From Novosphingobium sp. G106 (lineage in GTDB: Bacteria; Pseudomonadota; Alphaproteobacteria; Sphingomonadales; Sphingomonadaceae): DNA of 64,000 nt. The notes under the pieces are model-generated. The model saw nothing but the letters and a program-made list of their open reading frames with translations, did not search any database and was not told where the DNA came from. Positions 43,225-52,363 of the stretch are shown here, piece by piece (position 1 is the stretch's first letter; every line of letters starts with the position of its first letter). A program made the translations under genes and the position numbers. The stretch is from contig NZ_JAHOOZ010000001.1 of assembly GCF_019075875.1 (NCBI RefSeq), positions 1,736,001-1,800,000 of the forward strand. The letters run 5' to 3'.

Positions 43225-44211
43225 ATGGCCACATTCGTTCAGCCTTTCTCGGAAGAGCAGACGCGGATCCTGATCAATCTCCAGCAGCAGTACGAGGTGT
43301 GGATGGAGGCCGAACGCGCGCTCGCGGCGATGCCCTACAACCTCGTTCGCAAGGAAGTGAATGGCCATAGCTATCTCTACGAGGTCAAGGACCGGGCCAA
43401 CAATGCCCGAAGCCTTGGCCCCTGGTCGGGGGAGCGGGCGGCAACCCTCGAAGCCTACAAGACCGAAAAAACGCAGTGGAAAGAGCGCCGCGATGCCAGC
43501 AAGGAGCGCCTCGATGAAACCTGCCGGCTTTACCGTTCGCTGAGGCTCCCACTCATGGCGAACTCGGCCGGCGCAATCGTGCGCGAAGCCGATCGCCGCG
43601 GCTTGCTCGGCACCAAGCTGATCGTGGTCGGCACCAACACGATGCCGGCCTATCATATCGAGGCCGCGGGACTGATCCGCGAATTGCCCGACGAAACCCA
43701 GGATTGCGACCTTGCCTGGACAGGCACCGAGCTCGACGAAGGCAGCCAACCTATCTGGGAGATGCTGAAGGCGGTCGATTCAACTTTCACGATCAATACC
43801 GAGCGCAGCTTCCAGGCACGAAATGCCCAGGCCTACGAGGTCGAAATCCTCGCGGCGCCCTCCCGCATCGGCACGATCTTCCGCACGGATCGTCCGATGC
43901 CGATTCCGCTTCCGGAACAGGAGTGGCTGCTCAATGGCCGTTCGGTCGACCACGTCGTCGTATGCCGTGACGGCCAGCCTGCACGCATCGTGGCTCCCGA
44001 TCCCAGATGGTTTGCATTGCAGAAGTTATGGATGGCCGAGCAGACCAAGCGAAATGCGCTAAAACGGCCAAAAGACCGCAAGCAGGGAATCATGCTCCTC
44101 GACGCGGTCAAACAGGCAATGCCGCTCTATCCGGTCAATGACGCATTCGAAGCTGCGTTGCCGGGCGAACTGTCGCCGCTGTTTGATCGGTGGAAACTGG
44201 GCAACCTGTAA
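43225..44211 (+). CDS. Nucleotidyltransferase-fold protein (GSU2403-like)
   Basis: 328-residue soluble protein. The N-terminal helical region is charged (EEQTRILINLQQQYEVWMEA). The centre has VVGTNTMPAYHIEAAGLI followed by DCDLAWTG, which resembles the Gly-rich and acidic segments of a minimal nucleotidyltransferase. The C-terminus is LDAVKQAMPLYPVNDAFEAA. I associate it with the GSU2403-type nucleotidyltransferase family. Some relatives of this fold act in toxin-antitoxin or phage-exclusion systems. Its upstream operator array suggests tight regulation. Function is not assigned. Confidence 0.7.
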   Translation: MATFVQPFSEEQTRILINLQQQYEVWMEAERALAAMPYNLVRKEVNGHSYLYEVKDRANNARSLGPWSGERAATLEAYKTEKTQWKERRDASKERLDETCRLYRSLRLPLMANSAGAIVREADRRGLLGTKLIVVGTNTMPAYHIEAAGLIRELPDETQDCDLAWTGTELDEGSQPIWEMLKAVDSTFTINTERSFQARNAQAYEVEILAAPSRIGTIFRTDRPMPIPLPEQEWLLNGRSVDHVVVCRDGQPARIVAPDPRWFALQKLWMAEQTKRNALKRPKDRKQGIMLLDAVKQAMPLYPVNDAFEAALPGELSPLFDRWKLGNL

Positions 44212-44468
44212 GAGGGACCCCGCCTCCTTGCGTCACCCCTTGGCGATGGACTCTTGCAGCATTGGCGCAGCGCGGTATGATTCGCATGCGGACCCAGGAC
44301 ATCCGGTGACGGGCCCGTAGGATCATCCTGCCGGGCATCAACACGTCCGACCATGGTGGTCGGTCGGCCGGACCTCGCCACGGCGCGGATCATGGCGACA
44401 TCCCAGTCGAATGACGCTCCGGCGCGCGCCGGAGCGCGTCTACGCCGGCCCACGGGCCACACGGCGCC

Positions 44469-45074
44469 ATGCCTCCTTTCAGTGCCGAACCCCGGTTCCA
44501 TGATCGGGAAGATGCAGCGGCAGCACCCGCCGAGACGCGCACAGAGACGGACGGGGCACAGCCTCGATCCGCCGACAATGCGGCAATGCTCGAGGAAGTC
44601 TACAGGACCGAAGCGCCCGGGCTTGCCCGATACTTTCGCGCGCGCCTGCGGCAAAGCGACGATGCCGCCGATCTCGTTCAGGAAGCCTTCGCAAGGCTCG
44701 CCGGCTTCATGGCCCGAAATACGCTGCCCCGCCCCGGAGCCTATCTGCAGCGCATCGCGCGCAACCTGCTCTACGACCGGTCGAAGCGCCTCGAGGCGAG
44801 GCTCGCTCCCTTTCACCTTCCCATCGGTGAGCGCACCGAGCCTGCGGTCGATGCCGATCAGGCCCATGCGATCGAGGCTGCGGATGTGCTACGCCTCTAC
44901 CGCCAGGCGCTGGCGCAACTCCCCGAGAAGACGCGGCAAGTGTTCCTCCTTCACCGGGTCGAGGAACTGACCTATCGCGAGATCGGCATGAAGCTCGAAA
45001 TCTCGATACCGACGGTGCAATACCATGTCGCGCGCGCGCTCGCGCATATCGACGCCGCTCTGGAACGGGGATGA
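44469..45074 (+). CDS. ECF sigma factor (FecI-like) of lasso-peptide receptor operon
   Basis: 201-residue sigma-70 family protein of the extracytoplasmic-function group. Region 2 has ARYFRARLRQSDDAADLVQE, AFARLAGFM and RIARNLLYDRSKRLEARL. Region 4 has LPEKTRQVFLLHRVEELTYR, EIGMKLEISIPTVQYHVARA. It overlaps the FecR-like gene by 4 bases. In known lasso-peptide loci of this class a FecI/FecR pair controls a TonB receptor. The start at 44469 includes a low-complexity N-terminal 40 residues; a later ATG at 44586 is also possible. Confidence 0.88.
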   Translation: MPPFSAEPRFHDREDAAAAPAETRTETDGAQPRSADNAAMLEEVYRTEAPGLARYFRARLRQSDDAADLVQEAFARLAGFMARNTLPRPGAYLQRIARNLLYDRSKRLEARLAPFHLPIGERTEPAVDADQAHAIEAADVLRLYRQALAQLPEKTRQVFLLHRVEELTYREIGMKLEISIPTVQYHVARALAHIDAALERG

Positions 45075-46222
45075 CCGAGGCTTGGGACCTGCCTGCCTCG
45101 CGCGGTGGCCTGCGCGACGAAGCGGCCGACTGGTTCGCCGTCATGCGCGGCCCCGATGCGGAGGCGCGGCGCGGCGAATTCGAGGCCTGGCTCGACGCCC
45201 ATGCGATCCACCGCGAGGCCTATAACCGGATAGCCGAGACCTTCAGCCTCGGAAAAGCGCTCAAAGGCACGGGCCTGGATGAACAGGTAAGCCAGCCCGC
45301 TTCGCCGGCCGGCGACGGCAAGGCCGCCCGGATGGCCTGGGCCTCGGCACTGCTGCTGATCGCGGCCGTTGCCGCAGCCATGGTCTGGGCCGTCATGCGG
45401 CAGACCCAGGCTTTCGCGCCCGCTACCCAGGTTGCGGCGATGGGCGCTCCAGAACAGCGGCTCGAGACGCAGATCGGCGAGATCAGGCAGTTCCGCCTTG
45501 CAGATGGATCGGTCGCCACGCTCGATACCGATAGTGTGCTGCTCGTCTCGCTTCGCGGCGGCAGCCGAGATCTCACCTTGATCAAGGGAAGAGCGCGCTT
45601 CTTTGTAGCGCATGAAAAGCGGCCATTCCTCGTCACCGCAGGCGGGGGAACCGTAAGAGCCGTCGGCACCGTATTCGATGTGAACCTGGGCTCAGGAGGG
45701 CGGGTGGATGTCCGGCTCCTCAAGGGTGTCGTGCTGGTCGACGTGACGGGCCGTGCCGCCCTTGGCGGACAGGTGAGACGGCTCGATCCCGGGCAGGCCC
45801 TTGCTTTCGGCGGAACGGCGGCGCCCGCCTTGTCCAGCTCGGGCAGACCCAGCGACGCCAACTGGCCGTCTGGGCTCAGGGATTTCGACGGCGTGCGGGT
45901 TGCGGACGTGATCCAGGACGCCAATCGCTACGCGACAATTCCTCTCCGCGCCGCGACCGCCGACATCGGGGAGACGCGGATTTCCGGGGCGTTCCGGATC
46001 GACGACAGTGCGGCGCTGGCCGCCAATATTGCCGATGTGCTCGGCCTTGCCGAGCTAGCGGACGGACGCGAGATCACGCTGATGCGTGAGTGCCCGCCCG
46101 AGCCCCAAAAAAATTGCAAGGCCCCCCTCATAATCCAGGATCGCGCGTCGTTGACGCCCCACCCGCGCCATTTGCGGCGCATGAGACAAGGTGGGGGCGA
46201 CAATGAAAAAGGTAGGAGTTGA
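45071..46222 (+). CDS. FecR-family anti-sigma/signal transducer
   Basis: 383-residue membrane protein that couples a TonB receptor to the sigma factor. The N-terminal cytosolic part has the family pattern EAADWFAVMRGPDAEARRGE and FEAWLDAHAIHREAYNRI. A membrane helix follows at about 79-98 (MAWASALLLIAAVAAAMVWA). The periplasmic FecR domain has RQFRLADGSVATLDTDSVLL, and a C-terminal segment resembles a secretin/STN-like fold. Overlaps with both neighbours (4 bases with sigma, 20 bases with the receptor gene) show one operon. Confidence 0.9.
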   Translation: MTEAWDLPASRGGLRDEAADWFAVMRGPDAEARRGEFEAWLDAHAIHREAYNRIAETFSLGKALKGTGLDEQVSQPASPAGDGKAARMAWASALLLIAAVAAAMVWAVMRQTQAFAPATQVAAMGAPEQRLETQIGEIRQFRLADGSVATLDTDSVLLVSLRGGSRDLTLIKGRARFFVAHEKRPFLVTAGGGTVRAVGTVFDVNLGSGGRVDVRLLKGVVLVDVTGRAALGGQVRRLDPGQALAFGGTAAPALSSSGRPSDANWPSGLRDFDGVRVADVIQDANRYATIPLRAATADIGETRISGAFRIDDSAALAANIADVLGLAELADGREITLMRECPPEPQKNCKAPLIIQDRASLTPHPRHLRRMRQGGGDNEKGRS

Positions 46223-49133
46223 GGGACTATTTGCCGGCGCGGCGTGCCTCGCGATCGCGGCGGCATCAACCGCAACGGCGGCGCCGGAACAGCGGCGTGA
46301 ATTTCATCTCGAAGAGCAGGACCTCGGGGCTGCGCTCCGCGCGCTCGGCCAGGCATCGGGCGGCCAGATCATCTTTCCCGCCGACGCCGTCGCGGGAAAG
46401 CGCAGCCCGCGGCTCGATGGCAGCTACACGCTCAAGGAAGCTGTCGACCTCCTCTTGCGCGGGACCGGCCTCGTTGCCCTCGACCGCAGAGGATTGATCC
46501 TTATCCGGGGGCGAGTTTCGCCGGCCGAAGTAGACACCTCGGCCGAGCATGACGAGATCGTGGTCACTGGGTCGCAGATCCATGGGGTCCCGCCCGTGGG
46601 ATCGACCGCGAAAGAGATTACCCGCGCCGATCTCGACAAGTCGGGCTATGTGACGGTCCAGCAGGTCCTCCAGAAATTGCCGCAGAACTACGGCGGCGGC
46701 GTCAGCGAGACGACCTTCGGCATCAGCAATTTCAACGGCGCCACGAACGGAACCTGGGGCGGCGCGAGCGTCAATCTGCGCGGGCTCGGAGTGAGCTCGA
46801 CTCTGGTGCTCGTGAATAGCCATCGGCAGCCTGCCGGGGCCTATGGCTCCTTCACCGACATCTCGTTGATTCCGACGACGGCGATCGAGAGCATCGAGGT
46901 CCTCGCCGATGGCGCGTCGGCGATTTACGGCTCGGACGCGGTCGCCGGCGTCGTCAACATCGCGCTCAGGAACAAGTTCGAAGGCGCGGAGACCCGGGCG
47001 CGCTACGGGACTGCCGACGGCGATTTCAGCGAAGTGCAGGCGAGCCAGATCTTCGGGCGCGGTTGGGCAACCGGCCATTTCGTCGTCGCCTACGAATATT
47101 ATCGCCGCGGCAACATGCTGACGAGCAAACGGGCCTTCGCGAGCGAGGACCTGCGGCCTTTCGGCGGCGGCGACTACCGGTCGGGCTATGCCAATCCGGG
47201 CACGATCGTGGCGGGAGGACGGCTTTTCGCCATTCCTGCGGGGCAGGACGGCACCGCGCTCACGCCATCGGCGCTGATCGCCGGGCAGTCCAACCGGCGC
47301 GACAGCCGCGAGGGCGCCGATCTGCTGCCCAAGCAGCAGCGCCATTCCGCATACGCCTCGCTCGAGCAGGAGGTCAGCCCAAGCATCACGCTGTTCGGCA
47401 ATGCGCTCTACGCAAGCCGTAAGTTCCGCCGGCTCTACAGCCAGGCGGACTCGCAGACGGCGATCACGGTGCCCACGACGAACCCGTTCTATGTCGATCC
47501 CATTGGCACGGGCCGGCCGATCAGCGTGCGCTACAGCTTCGTCGACGACTTCGGACAACCGGTGCGCGTGGGAACCGTCAAGGCGTTCACCGGCACGGCC
47601 GGCGCCCGCCTCGAGCTTGGCCGATGGCGGGCCGACCTCTCCGGGGTCTATGGGACCGAGCGCGATAGCCAGACGACGCTCAATGTCCGCAACAGCGCTC
47701 GTCTCGCCCTGGCGCTCGCCGATACCAACAGGGCGACGGCCTTCAATCCCTTCGGCGACGGATCGCACACGAACCCGGCGACGATCGACAGTGTTCGGGG
47801 CTCCTACGCTTACCGGACTCGCAATGAATACTGGTCTGCGACGGCGAAGGCCGACGGTCCGCTGTTCTCGCTGCCCGGCGGCGATGTGAAGCTCGCCTTC
47901 GGCACCGAGTACCGCGAGGAAAAGATGACCTCGACCGAGACGCTCGATACGGCATCGCTCACCCCGGTGAATTCGGTGCGAACCGACTTTCCCGGCGGTC
48001 GCAACGTCCTTGCCGGCTACGGCGAACTCTACATCCCGATCTTCTCGGAGGAGAACGAGCGAGCCGGCCTGCACAGGCTTGCGCTGTCGGTGGCAGGGCG
48101 CATCGAGCGCTACAGCGACTTCGGGACCACTACGAACCCGCGCGTCGGACTCACCTGGGAGCCGCTCGAAGGTGTTCGCCTTCGCGGGACCTTCGGCAAG
48201 AGCTTCCGCGCGCCGCTACCATCGGAGATAGCGCAAGGTCCGCTCTATAACGGCTACCTCGCCTATCAATTGCCCGACAGCAGCAGGGCGGCCGGCTTCT
48301 CCAATGTCCTGCTCGTTCTGGGCAACGATCCCAACATGGGGCCGGAGAGAGCAACGACCTGGACGGCGAGCGTCGATCTCGAGCCCAAGGCGCTTCCTGG
48401 CCTTGCCCTGACCCTGACCTGGTACAGCGTAAGCTACAAGGACCGCATCACCGACGTCACCGCCGACGCGTTCAACTTCCTCGAGAAGCGCAGCATCTAT
48501 GCGCCCATCATCAATGAGCAGCCCACGGCGGCGCAGATCGCCGACCTGTTCGGACGACCCGAATTCTCCAACCCTTTCGGCCTCGCCGAGACCGACATCA
48601 CTGCAATCATCAATGCGCAGCGCCAGAACCTGTCCTCGGTCAAGCAGTCGGGGCTCGATTTCGACCTGCGCTATGATTTCAAGCTGGGAAGCGGCTCAGC
48701 CCAGGCGGGTGTCGACGGCAGCTATATCTTCCATATCGACCAGGCGATCACGTCCTCTGCAGCCGCGCAGAACGTGGTCAATTCGGTGGGGAATCCTCTT
48801 GACCTGCGTCTGCGCGGGCGCCTGAGCTGGAACCGCGGCGGTTTCGGGGCCGCGGCCTTCGTCAACTACAGCGGCGGCTACCGCAACACGTTGCTGGCGA
48901 GCGAGCCCAAGATCTCGTCTTGGACCACGGTCGATCTCCAGCTCAGCTATGAATTTACGGAGAAGCGCGGCCCCTTGGGCGGCCTGTCCATCTCGCTCGG
49001 CGCGACCAACCTGTTCGACCGCGATCCGCCCTATGTCGAATACTACAACGGCGACACGGCGATCGGCTACGATCCTGAGAACGCCGATCCGCTGGGCCGC
49101 GTCATCTCGCTGCAGGTCACCAAAAGATGGTGA
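46203..49133 (+). CDS. STN-domain TonB-dependent receptor of lasso-peptide locus
   Basis: 976-residue outer-membrane receptor. A signal peptide (VGVEGLFAGAACLAIAAAST) precedes an STN domain (about 35-95, DLGAALRALGQASGGQIIFP), the TonB box-like DEIVVTGSQI, plug domain (about 125-235; LQKLPQNYGGG, VNLRGLGVSSTLVLVN, IEVLADGASAIYGSDAVAGV) and a 22-strand-type barrel with C-terminal VTKRW. STN receptors signal through FecR/FecI. In this operon the expected ligand is the lasso peptide or its siderophore-like cargo; that is inference. The start at 46203 begins directly with the signal sequence. Confidence 0.93.
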   Translation: MKKVGVEGLFAGAACLAIAAASTATAAPEQRREFHLEEQDLGAALRALGQASGGQIIFPADAVAGKRSPRLDGSYTLKEAVDLLLRGTGLVALDRRGLILIRGRVSPAEVDTSAEHDEIVVTGSQIHGVPPVGSTAKEITRADLDKSGYVTVQQVLQKLPQNYGGGVSETTFGISNFNGATNGTWGGASVNLRGLGVSSTLVLVNSHRQPAGAYGSFTDISLIPTTAIESIEVLADGASAIYGSDAVAGVVNIALRNKFEGAETRARYGTADGDFSEVQASQIFGRGWATGHFVVAYEYYRRGNMLTSKRAFASEDLRPFGGGDYRSGYANPGTIVAGGRLFAIPAGQDGTALTPSALIAGQSNRRDSREGADLLPKQQRHSAYASLEQEVSPSITLFGNALYASRKFRRLYSQADSQTAITVPTTNPFYVDPIGTGRPISVRYSFVDDFGQPVRVGTVKAFTGTAGARLELGRWRADLSGVYGTERDSQTTLNVRNSARLALALADTNRATAFNPFGDGSHTNPATIDSVRGSYAYRTRNEYWSATAKADGPLFSLPGGDVKLAFGTEYREEKMTSTETLDTASLTPVNSVRTDFPGGRNVLAGYGELYIPIFSEENERAGLHRLALSVAGRIERYSDFGTTTNPRVGLTWEPLEGVRLRGTFGKSFRAPLPSEIAQGPLYNGYLAYQLPDSSRAAGFSNVLLVLGNDPNMGPERATTWTASVDLEPKALPGLALTLTWYSVSYKDRITDVTADAFNFLEKRSIYAPIINEQPTAAQIADLFGRPEFSNPFGLAETDITAIINAQRQNLSSVKQSGLDFDLRYDFKLGSGSAQAGVDGSYIFHIDQAITSSAAAQNVVNSVGNPLDLRLRGRLSWNRGGFGAAAFVNYSGGYRNTLLASEPKISSWTTVDLQLSYEFTEKRGPLGGLSISLGATNLFDRDPPYVEYYNGDTAIGYDPENADPLGRVISLQVTKRW

Positions 49134-51113
49134 AACACGGTAAGGCCGGGGCCGCGATCGCCGCAGCCCTTGCTTTCGGCTCCGCCCCGGCACTCGCTGG
49201 GCCTACTGTGAGGGAGATCACCGAGCTAACCGACATATCGGGGCTCGCGATCTCTCCCGATGGCGAGTGGCTCGCCTATCGCGAAGAGCATCCCTCGATC
49301 GAAGTGAACCGGGTTCTCACCAGCTGGCACGTCGCGCGCCTTTCGGGTCGCACCCCCGCGCGCGTAGCAGACGGCGGCGAAGCGATTTTCGACGGGGAGT
49401 TCTTCTCGTCTGAGGCGCCGCTTTGGTCGAAGGACGCGCGCTGGATCTACTACCGCGCTCTCTTCGGCGGCGAGGTGCAAGTCTGGCGAGCCGCAAGAGA
49501 CGGCAGCGCAGCCGAGCAGGTAACCCACGACGACGCGAACGTCCTTGCCTTCCAGCTGCGGGATGACGGCACGGTCATCTACCGCGTCGGTGCGACCCGC
49601 GCAGCGGTCGCCGACACGGAAGAGCGAGAGTATGACGATGGCATCCGCTTCGACCGGACGATCGAACCGGGGCAGGCCATCTTCCGGGGGGGCAATGATC
49701 AACGGGCGCCGCGCGACGCAGCGCCTGTCCGGTAGCTGGTTCGACCGGCGGGGACTGCTCGGGGAGAGTCCGCCCCGCTACCGCGTTGTCCCTGCCGGCT
49801 CAGCCGAGGTCCGCGATGCGCTCCCCGCAGAAATCGCAGCCTGGGCCGCTGGTGCACCGGCAGCCTATGGAGAAAAGCAGCGCATAGCGAACCGCGATGC
49901 GAGCCTCATCGCAGAGCTGACATTGACGGGGCCGAAGGCAGGCCTGTCGGTCACGTTGTCCACCGAGGGTTCTAGCCGTCCCTGCCCGCCCGAACTTTGC
50001 CGCAAAGGTCGCCCGCGCGGCGCTGCCTGGCTCGCGGACAGTCAGACTCTGCTCGTCACTGTCACCGACGCGTTCAAGGCGCAGTCGCTCTTCCGCTGGG
50101 ACGTCCGGCAAAACAGGTCGAGCCTTCTCGCGCAAGGACCTGGCCTGATCGGCAGTTCGCGCAGCGTCGCTTCGACCTGCGCGATCGCGCCAACTCTCGT
50201 CGCATGCGTCGTAGCCGATCCGGACAAGCCGCCGCGCATCGATGCGATCGATCTCAAGACCAAATCACGCCGCACAGTCGCCGCGCCCAATGCCACCTTG
50301 CCGGGCATTAGGGCCAAAGCGATCGAATGGCAGACACCTGGCGGACAGAGGTTCACCGGCCAATTCATGGCCCCGACGCAGCCGGTCACTTCTCCTCCGC
50401 CCCTTTTCATCACCTACTACCAGTGCCGAGGCTATCTTCGCGGCGGGACCGGCGACGAATGGCCACTCGCTGCCCTGTCCGATGCCGGGATAGCCGTGCT
50501 GTGTATCAACGCAGTGACCCAGGAAGACCTCGGCAGAAAGCCCGATGCCGTCGCCGACTACAAGCTCGCCCTCGAAGGGATCACGAGCATAGCCAACCAG
50601 CTTGCGCGCCGCGGCGAAATCGACCGGACTCGGATCGGCATGGGCGGTCTGAGCTTCGGCGGCGAGGTAACGGCCTGGACCGCGATGCATTCGGACCTGC
50701 TCAAGGCCATATCGCTTTCATCGGTCCTGTTCGAACCAGCCTATTATTGGTTCAACGGCGCACCGGGGCGCGATGCCCATGCAAAACTTCGCGAATGGTG
50801 GGGTCTTGGCGCTCCCGCCGAGACTCCGGACCGGTGGAAGGAAGTATCGCCGGCGCTCAATACGGACCGCATCAAGGCGGCCGTTCTCATGCAATTGCCC
50901 GAGCAGGAATATCGCTACAATCTCGAGCTGATCGCAAAGCTCTCCGAGGCGCAGAAATCCACCGAAGTCTACATCTTTCCTGACGAGCCCCACGTGAAGT
51001 TTCAACCCCGACACAAGCTTGCGGTCTATGAGCGCAATCTAGCCTGGTTCAAGCGCTGGCTGCTGCCGAACGCCAAGACCGATGCAGGATTTCGTGTTCC
51101 GACAAACAAATGA
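49127..51113 (+). pseudogene. S9-family lasso-peptide isopeptidase, single frameshift
   Basis: A prolyl-oligopeptidase-like protein of about 660 residues. The first frame (49127 on) has a signal peptide (AAIAAALAFGSAPALAG) and beta-propeller blades (ISPDGEWLAYREEHPSIEVN). At the G7 run 49686-49692 the frame shifts. With six Gs it would read FRGAMINGRRATQRLSGSWF. The second part has the hydrolase domain with the nucleophile motif GMGGLSFGGEVTAW, late FPDEPHVKFQPRHK containing the catalytic His. Homologues in lasso loci cleave the isopeptide bond of their own lasso peptide. It overlaps the receptor gene at 49127-49133. The frameshift is probably a homopolymer error because both parts are intact. 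Confidence 0.85.
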
Positions 51114-51214
51114 ACCGCGTCGTCGCGGCAAATTTCGTGCCGTCATTCAGACCGCCTTAACGCGTCGATTGCATTGACGGTCTTGCGATTGTCATTAGAC
51201 ACGAAACATCCAAA

Positions 51215-51742
51215 ATGGAGCAAACCGACGTGGCCGACGCACCTTCCGACTCTGGTATTCTCGAGCTCGCGACCGAGCTCACTATTGCCTGGCTTTCCAA
51301 TCCGAACACGAGAGCACCCGCGGACGAAGTACCCTCGTTCCTCCAAACCATGCACGATGCAGTAACGAAACTGGCCGCGCCAAAACAGCCGGCCGAGGAA
51401 GCCGAGCCGGCAGGCGAATATTCGCCGGCCGTGTCAGTCCGCCGCTCGCTCGCGTCGAAGGATCACATCCTCTCTTTGATCGACGGCAAGCCGTACAAGA
51501 CCTTGAAGCGCCACCTTTCCGGGCATGGCCTGACCCCGGCCGAATATCGCCAGCGCTACAACCTCAAGGGTGACTATCCAATGGTCGCCGAGAACTATGC
51601 GAACATGCGCCGCACGCTGGCCAAGTCGATTGGCCTGGGCCGCAAGCCGGGCACAAAGGTTGCACCCAAGGCGCCCGCCAAGTCCGCGGCAAAGCCCGCA
51701 GGCCGGGCGAAAAAGCCTGCGGCCACGAAGGTTGCCGAGTAA
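51215..51742 (+). CDS. MucR/Ros-family regulator
   Basis: 175-residue regulator. The core VRRSLASKDHILSLIDGKPY, KTLKRHLSGHGLTPAEYRQR, YNLKGDYPMVAENYANMRRT and LAKSIGLGRK is the MucR zinc-finger-like domain. The first Cys of the Ros finger is absent (ILSLIDGKPYK where Ros/MucR have CLEDGK), so zinc binding may be altered, as in other MucR-type H-NS-like silencers. The C-terminus is Ala/Lys/Pro-rich like HU/H1 tails. It is placed between the isopeptidase and HU genes. A role in silencing or regulating the lasso genes is an inference. Confidence 0.85.
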   Translation: MEQTDVADAPSDSGILELATELTIAWLSNPNTRAPADEVPSFLQTMHDAVTKLAAPKQPAEEAEPAGEYSPAVSVRRSLASKDHILSLIDGKPYKTLKRHLSGHGLTPAEYRQRYNLKGDYPMVAENYANMRRTLAKSIGLGRKPGTKVAPKAPAKSAAKPAGRAKKPAATKVAE

Positions 51743-51749
51743 TTCTTGA

Positions 51750-51779
51750 GGGTCCGCGCGGCGCTGGCGGCGCGGACCC
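51750..51779. terminator. Hairpin downstream of MucR gene
   Basis: GGGTCCGCGC (51750-51759) pairs with GCGCGGACCC (51770-51779) around a 10-base loop, 7 bases after the MucR stop. There is no clear T-run on the plus strand. A second hairpin follows directly. Confidence 0.55.
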
Positions 51780-51817
51780 AAAAGAAAGCGCCCGTCCGCC
51801 GAGTTGCGGACAGGCGC
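51780..51817 (-). terminator. Rho-independent terminator of HU gene
   Basis: Arms 51788-51799 and 51806-51817 form a 12-bp stem with one mismatch and a 6-base loop. On the minus strand it is followed by TTTCTTTT (51780-51787). It lies 113 bases downstream of the HU stop. Confidence 0.7.
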
Positions 51818-51929
51818 TTAAAGTCAAGGTCTTCGAATCTTTCGAAACTAAGCCCTTCGGGTCGCGCAACCAAGGTAACAGGTGGCGCCCGCCAACATTG
51901 TACAAACGCGACACCCGCGTTAGTTTATA

Positions 51930-52205
51930 TTAGCCGTTGAGCTTGTCCTTGACTGCCTTGGCCGGCGCGAACGAAAGCTTCTTCGAAGCGGCGATCTGGA
52001 TCGTCGCGCCTGTGGCAGGGCTGCGGCCTTCGCGGGCGGCAGATTCTTTGACTTTGAATTTGCCGAAGCCATTGAGGGAAACTTCCTCACCCTTGGCAGC
52101 GGCATCTGCGATGGCGGTGAACACGCCGTCGACGTACTTGCGCGCATCCGTCTTAGTGAGGCCATTCGAGGCGGCGAGCGCCTCGGCGAGATCTGCATTG
52201 TTCAT
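51930..52205 (-). CDS. HU-family DNA-binding protein
   Basis: 91-residue histone-like protein. It has the HU pattern MNNADLAEALAASNGLTKTD, VFTAIADAAAKGEEVSLNGF, GKFKVKESAAREGRSPATGA and the DNA-contact arm PATGATIQIAASKKLSFAPA. Good ribosome site (GAGGAGG region) upstream at 52209-52218. It has its own terminator. An HU gene within an element near cargo genes may aid its own DNA compaction or recombination. Confidence 0.93.
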   Translation of the reverse strand: MNNADLAEALAASNGLTKTDARKYVDGVFTAIADAAAKGEEVSLNGFGKFKVKESAAREGRSPATGATIQIAASKKLSFAPAKAVKDKLNG

Positions 52206-52363
52206 CGGTCATCCTCCTCTTGCGGGAGCGAACGGCTTAGTGGGACCGTTCTTGAGCGGTCTACTGCCGCCGCCCAAGTAATCCTCAGAAATCCGAACAC
52301 ATGCAGCGAAATATACGGACTTAGAGGTGGGTCTGCCCGACCTCGCCTTCCATCAAGGAGCTT

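Noticed and set aside
46266..48074. Open frame of 602 codons antisense to the TonB receptor
   Set aside because: Composition typical of antisense translation (Arg/Asp/Val-rich), no domain, and it would contradict the receptor.
52206..52363. Second lasso precursor between HU and cyclase genes
   Set aside because: Only a 10-codon frame (MEGEVGQTHL) without leader or core pattern.
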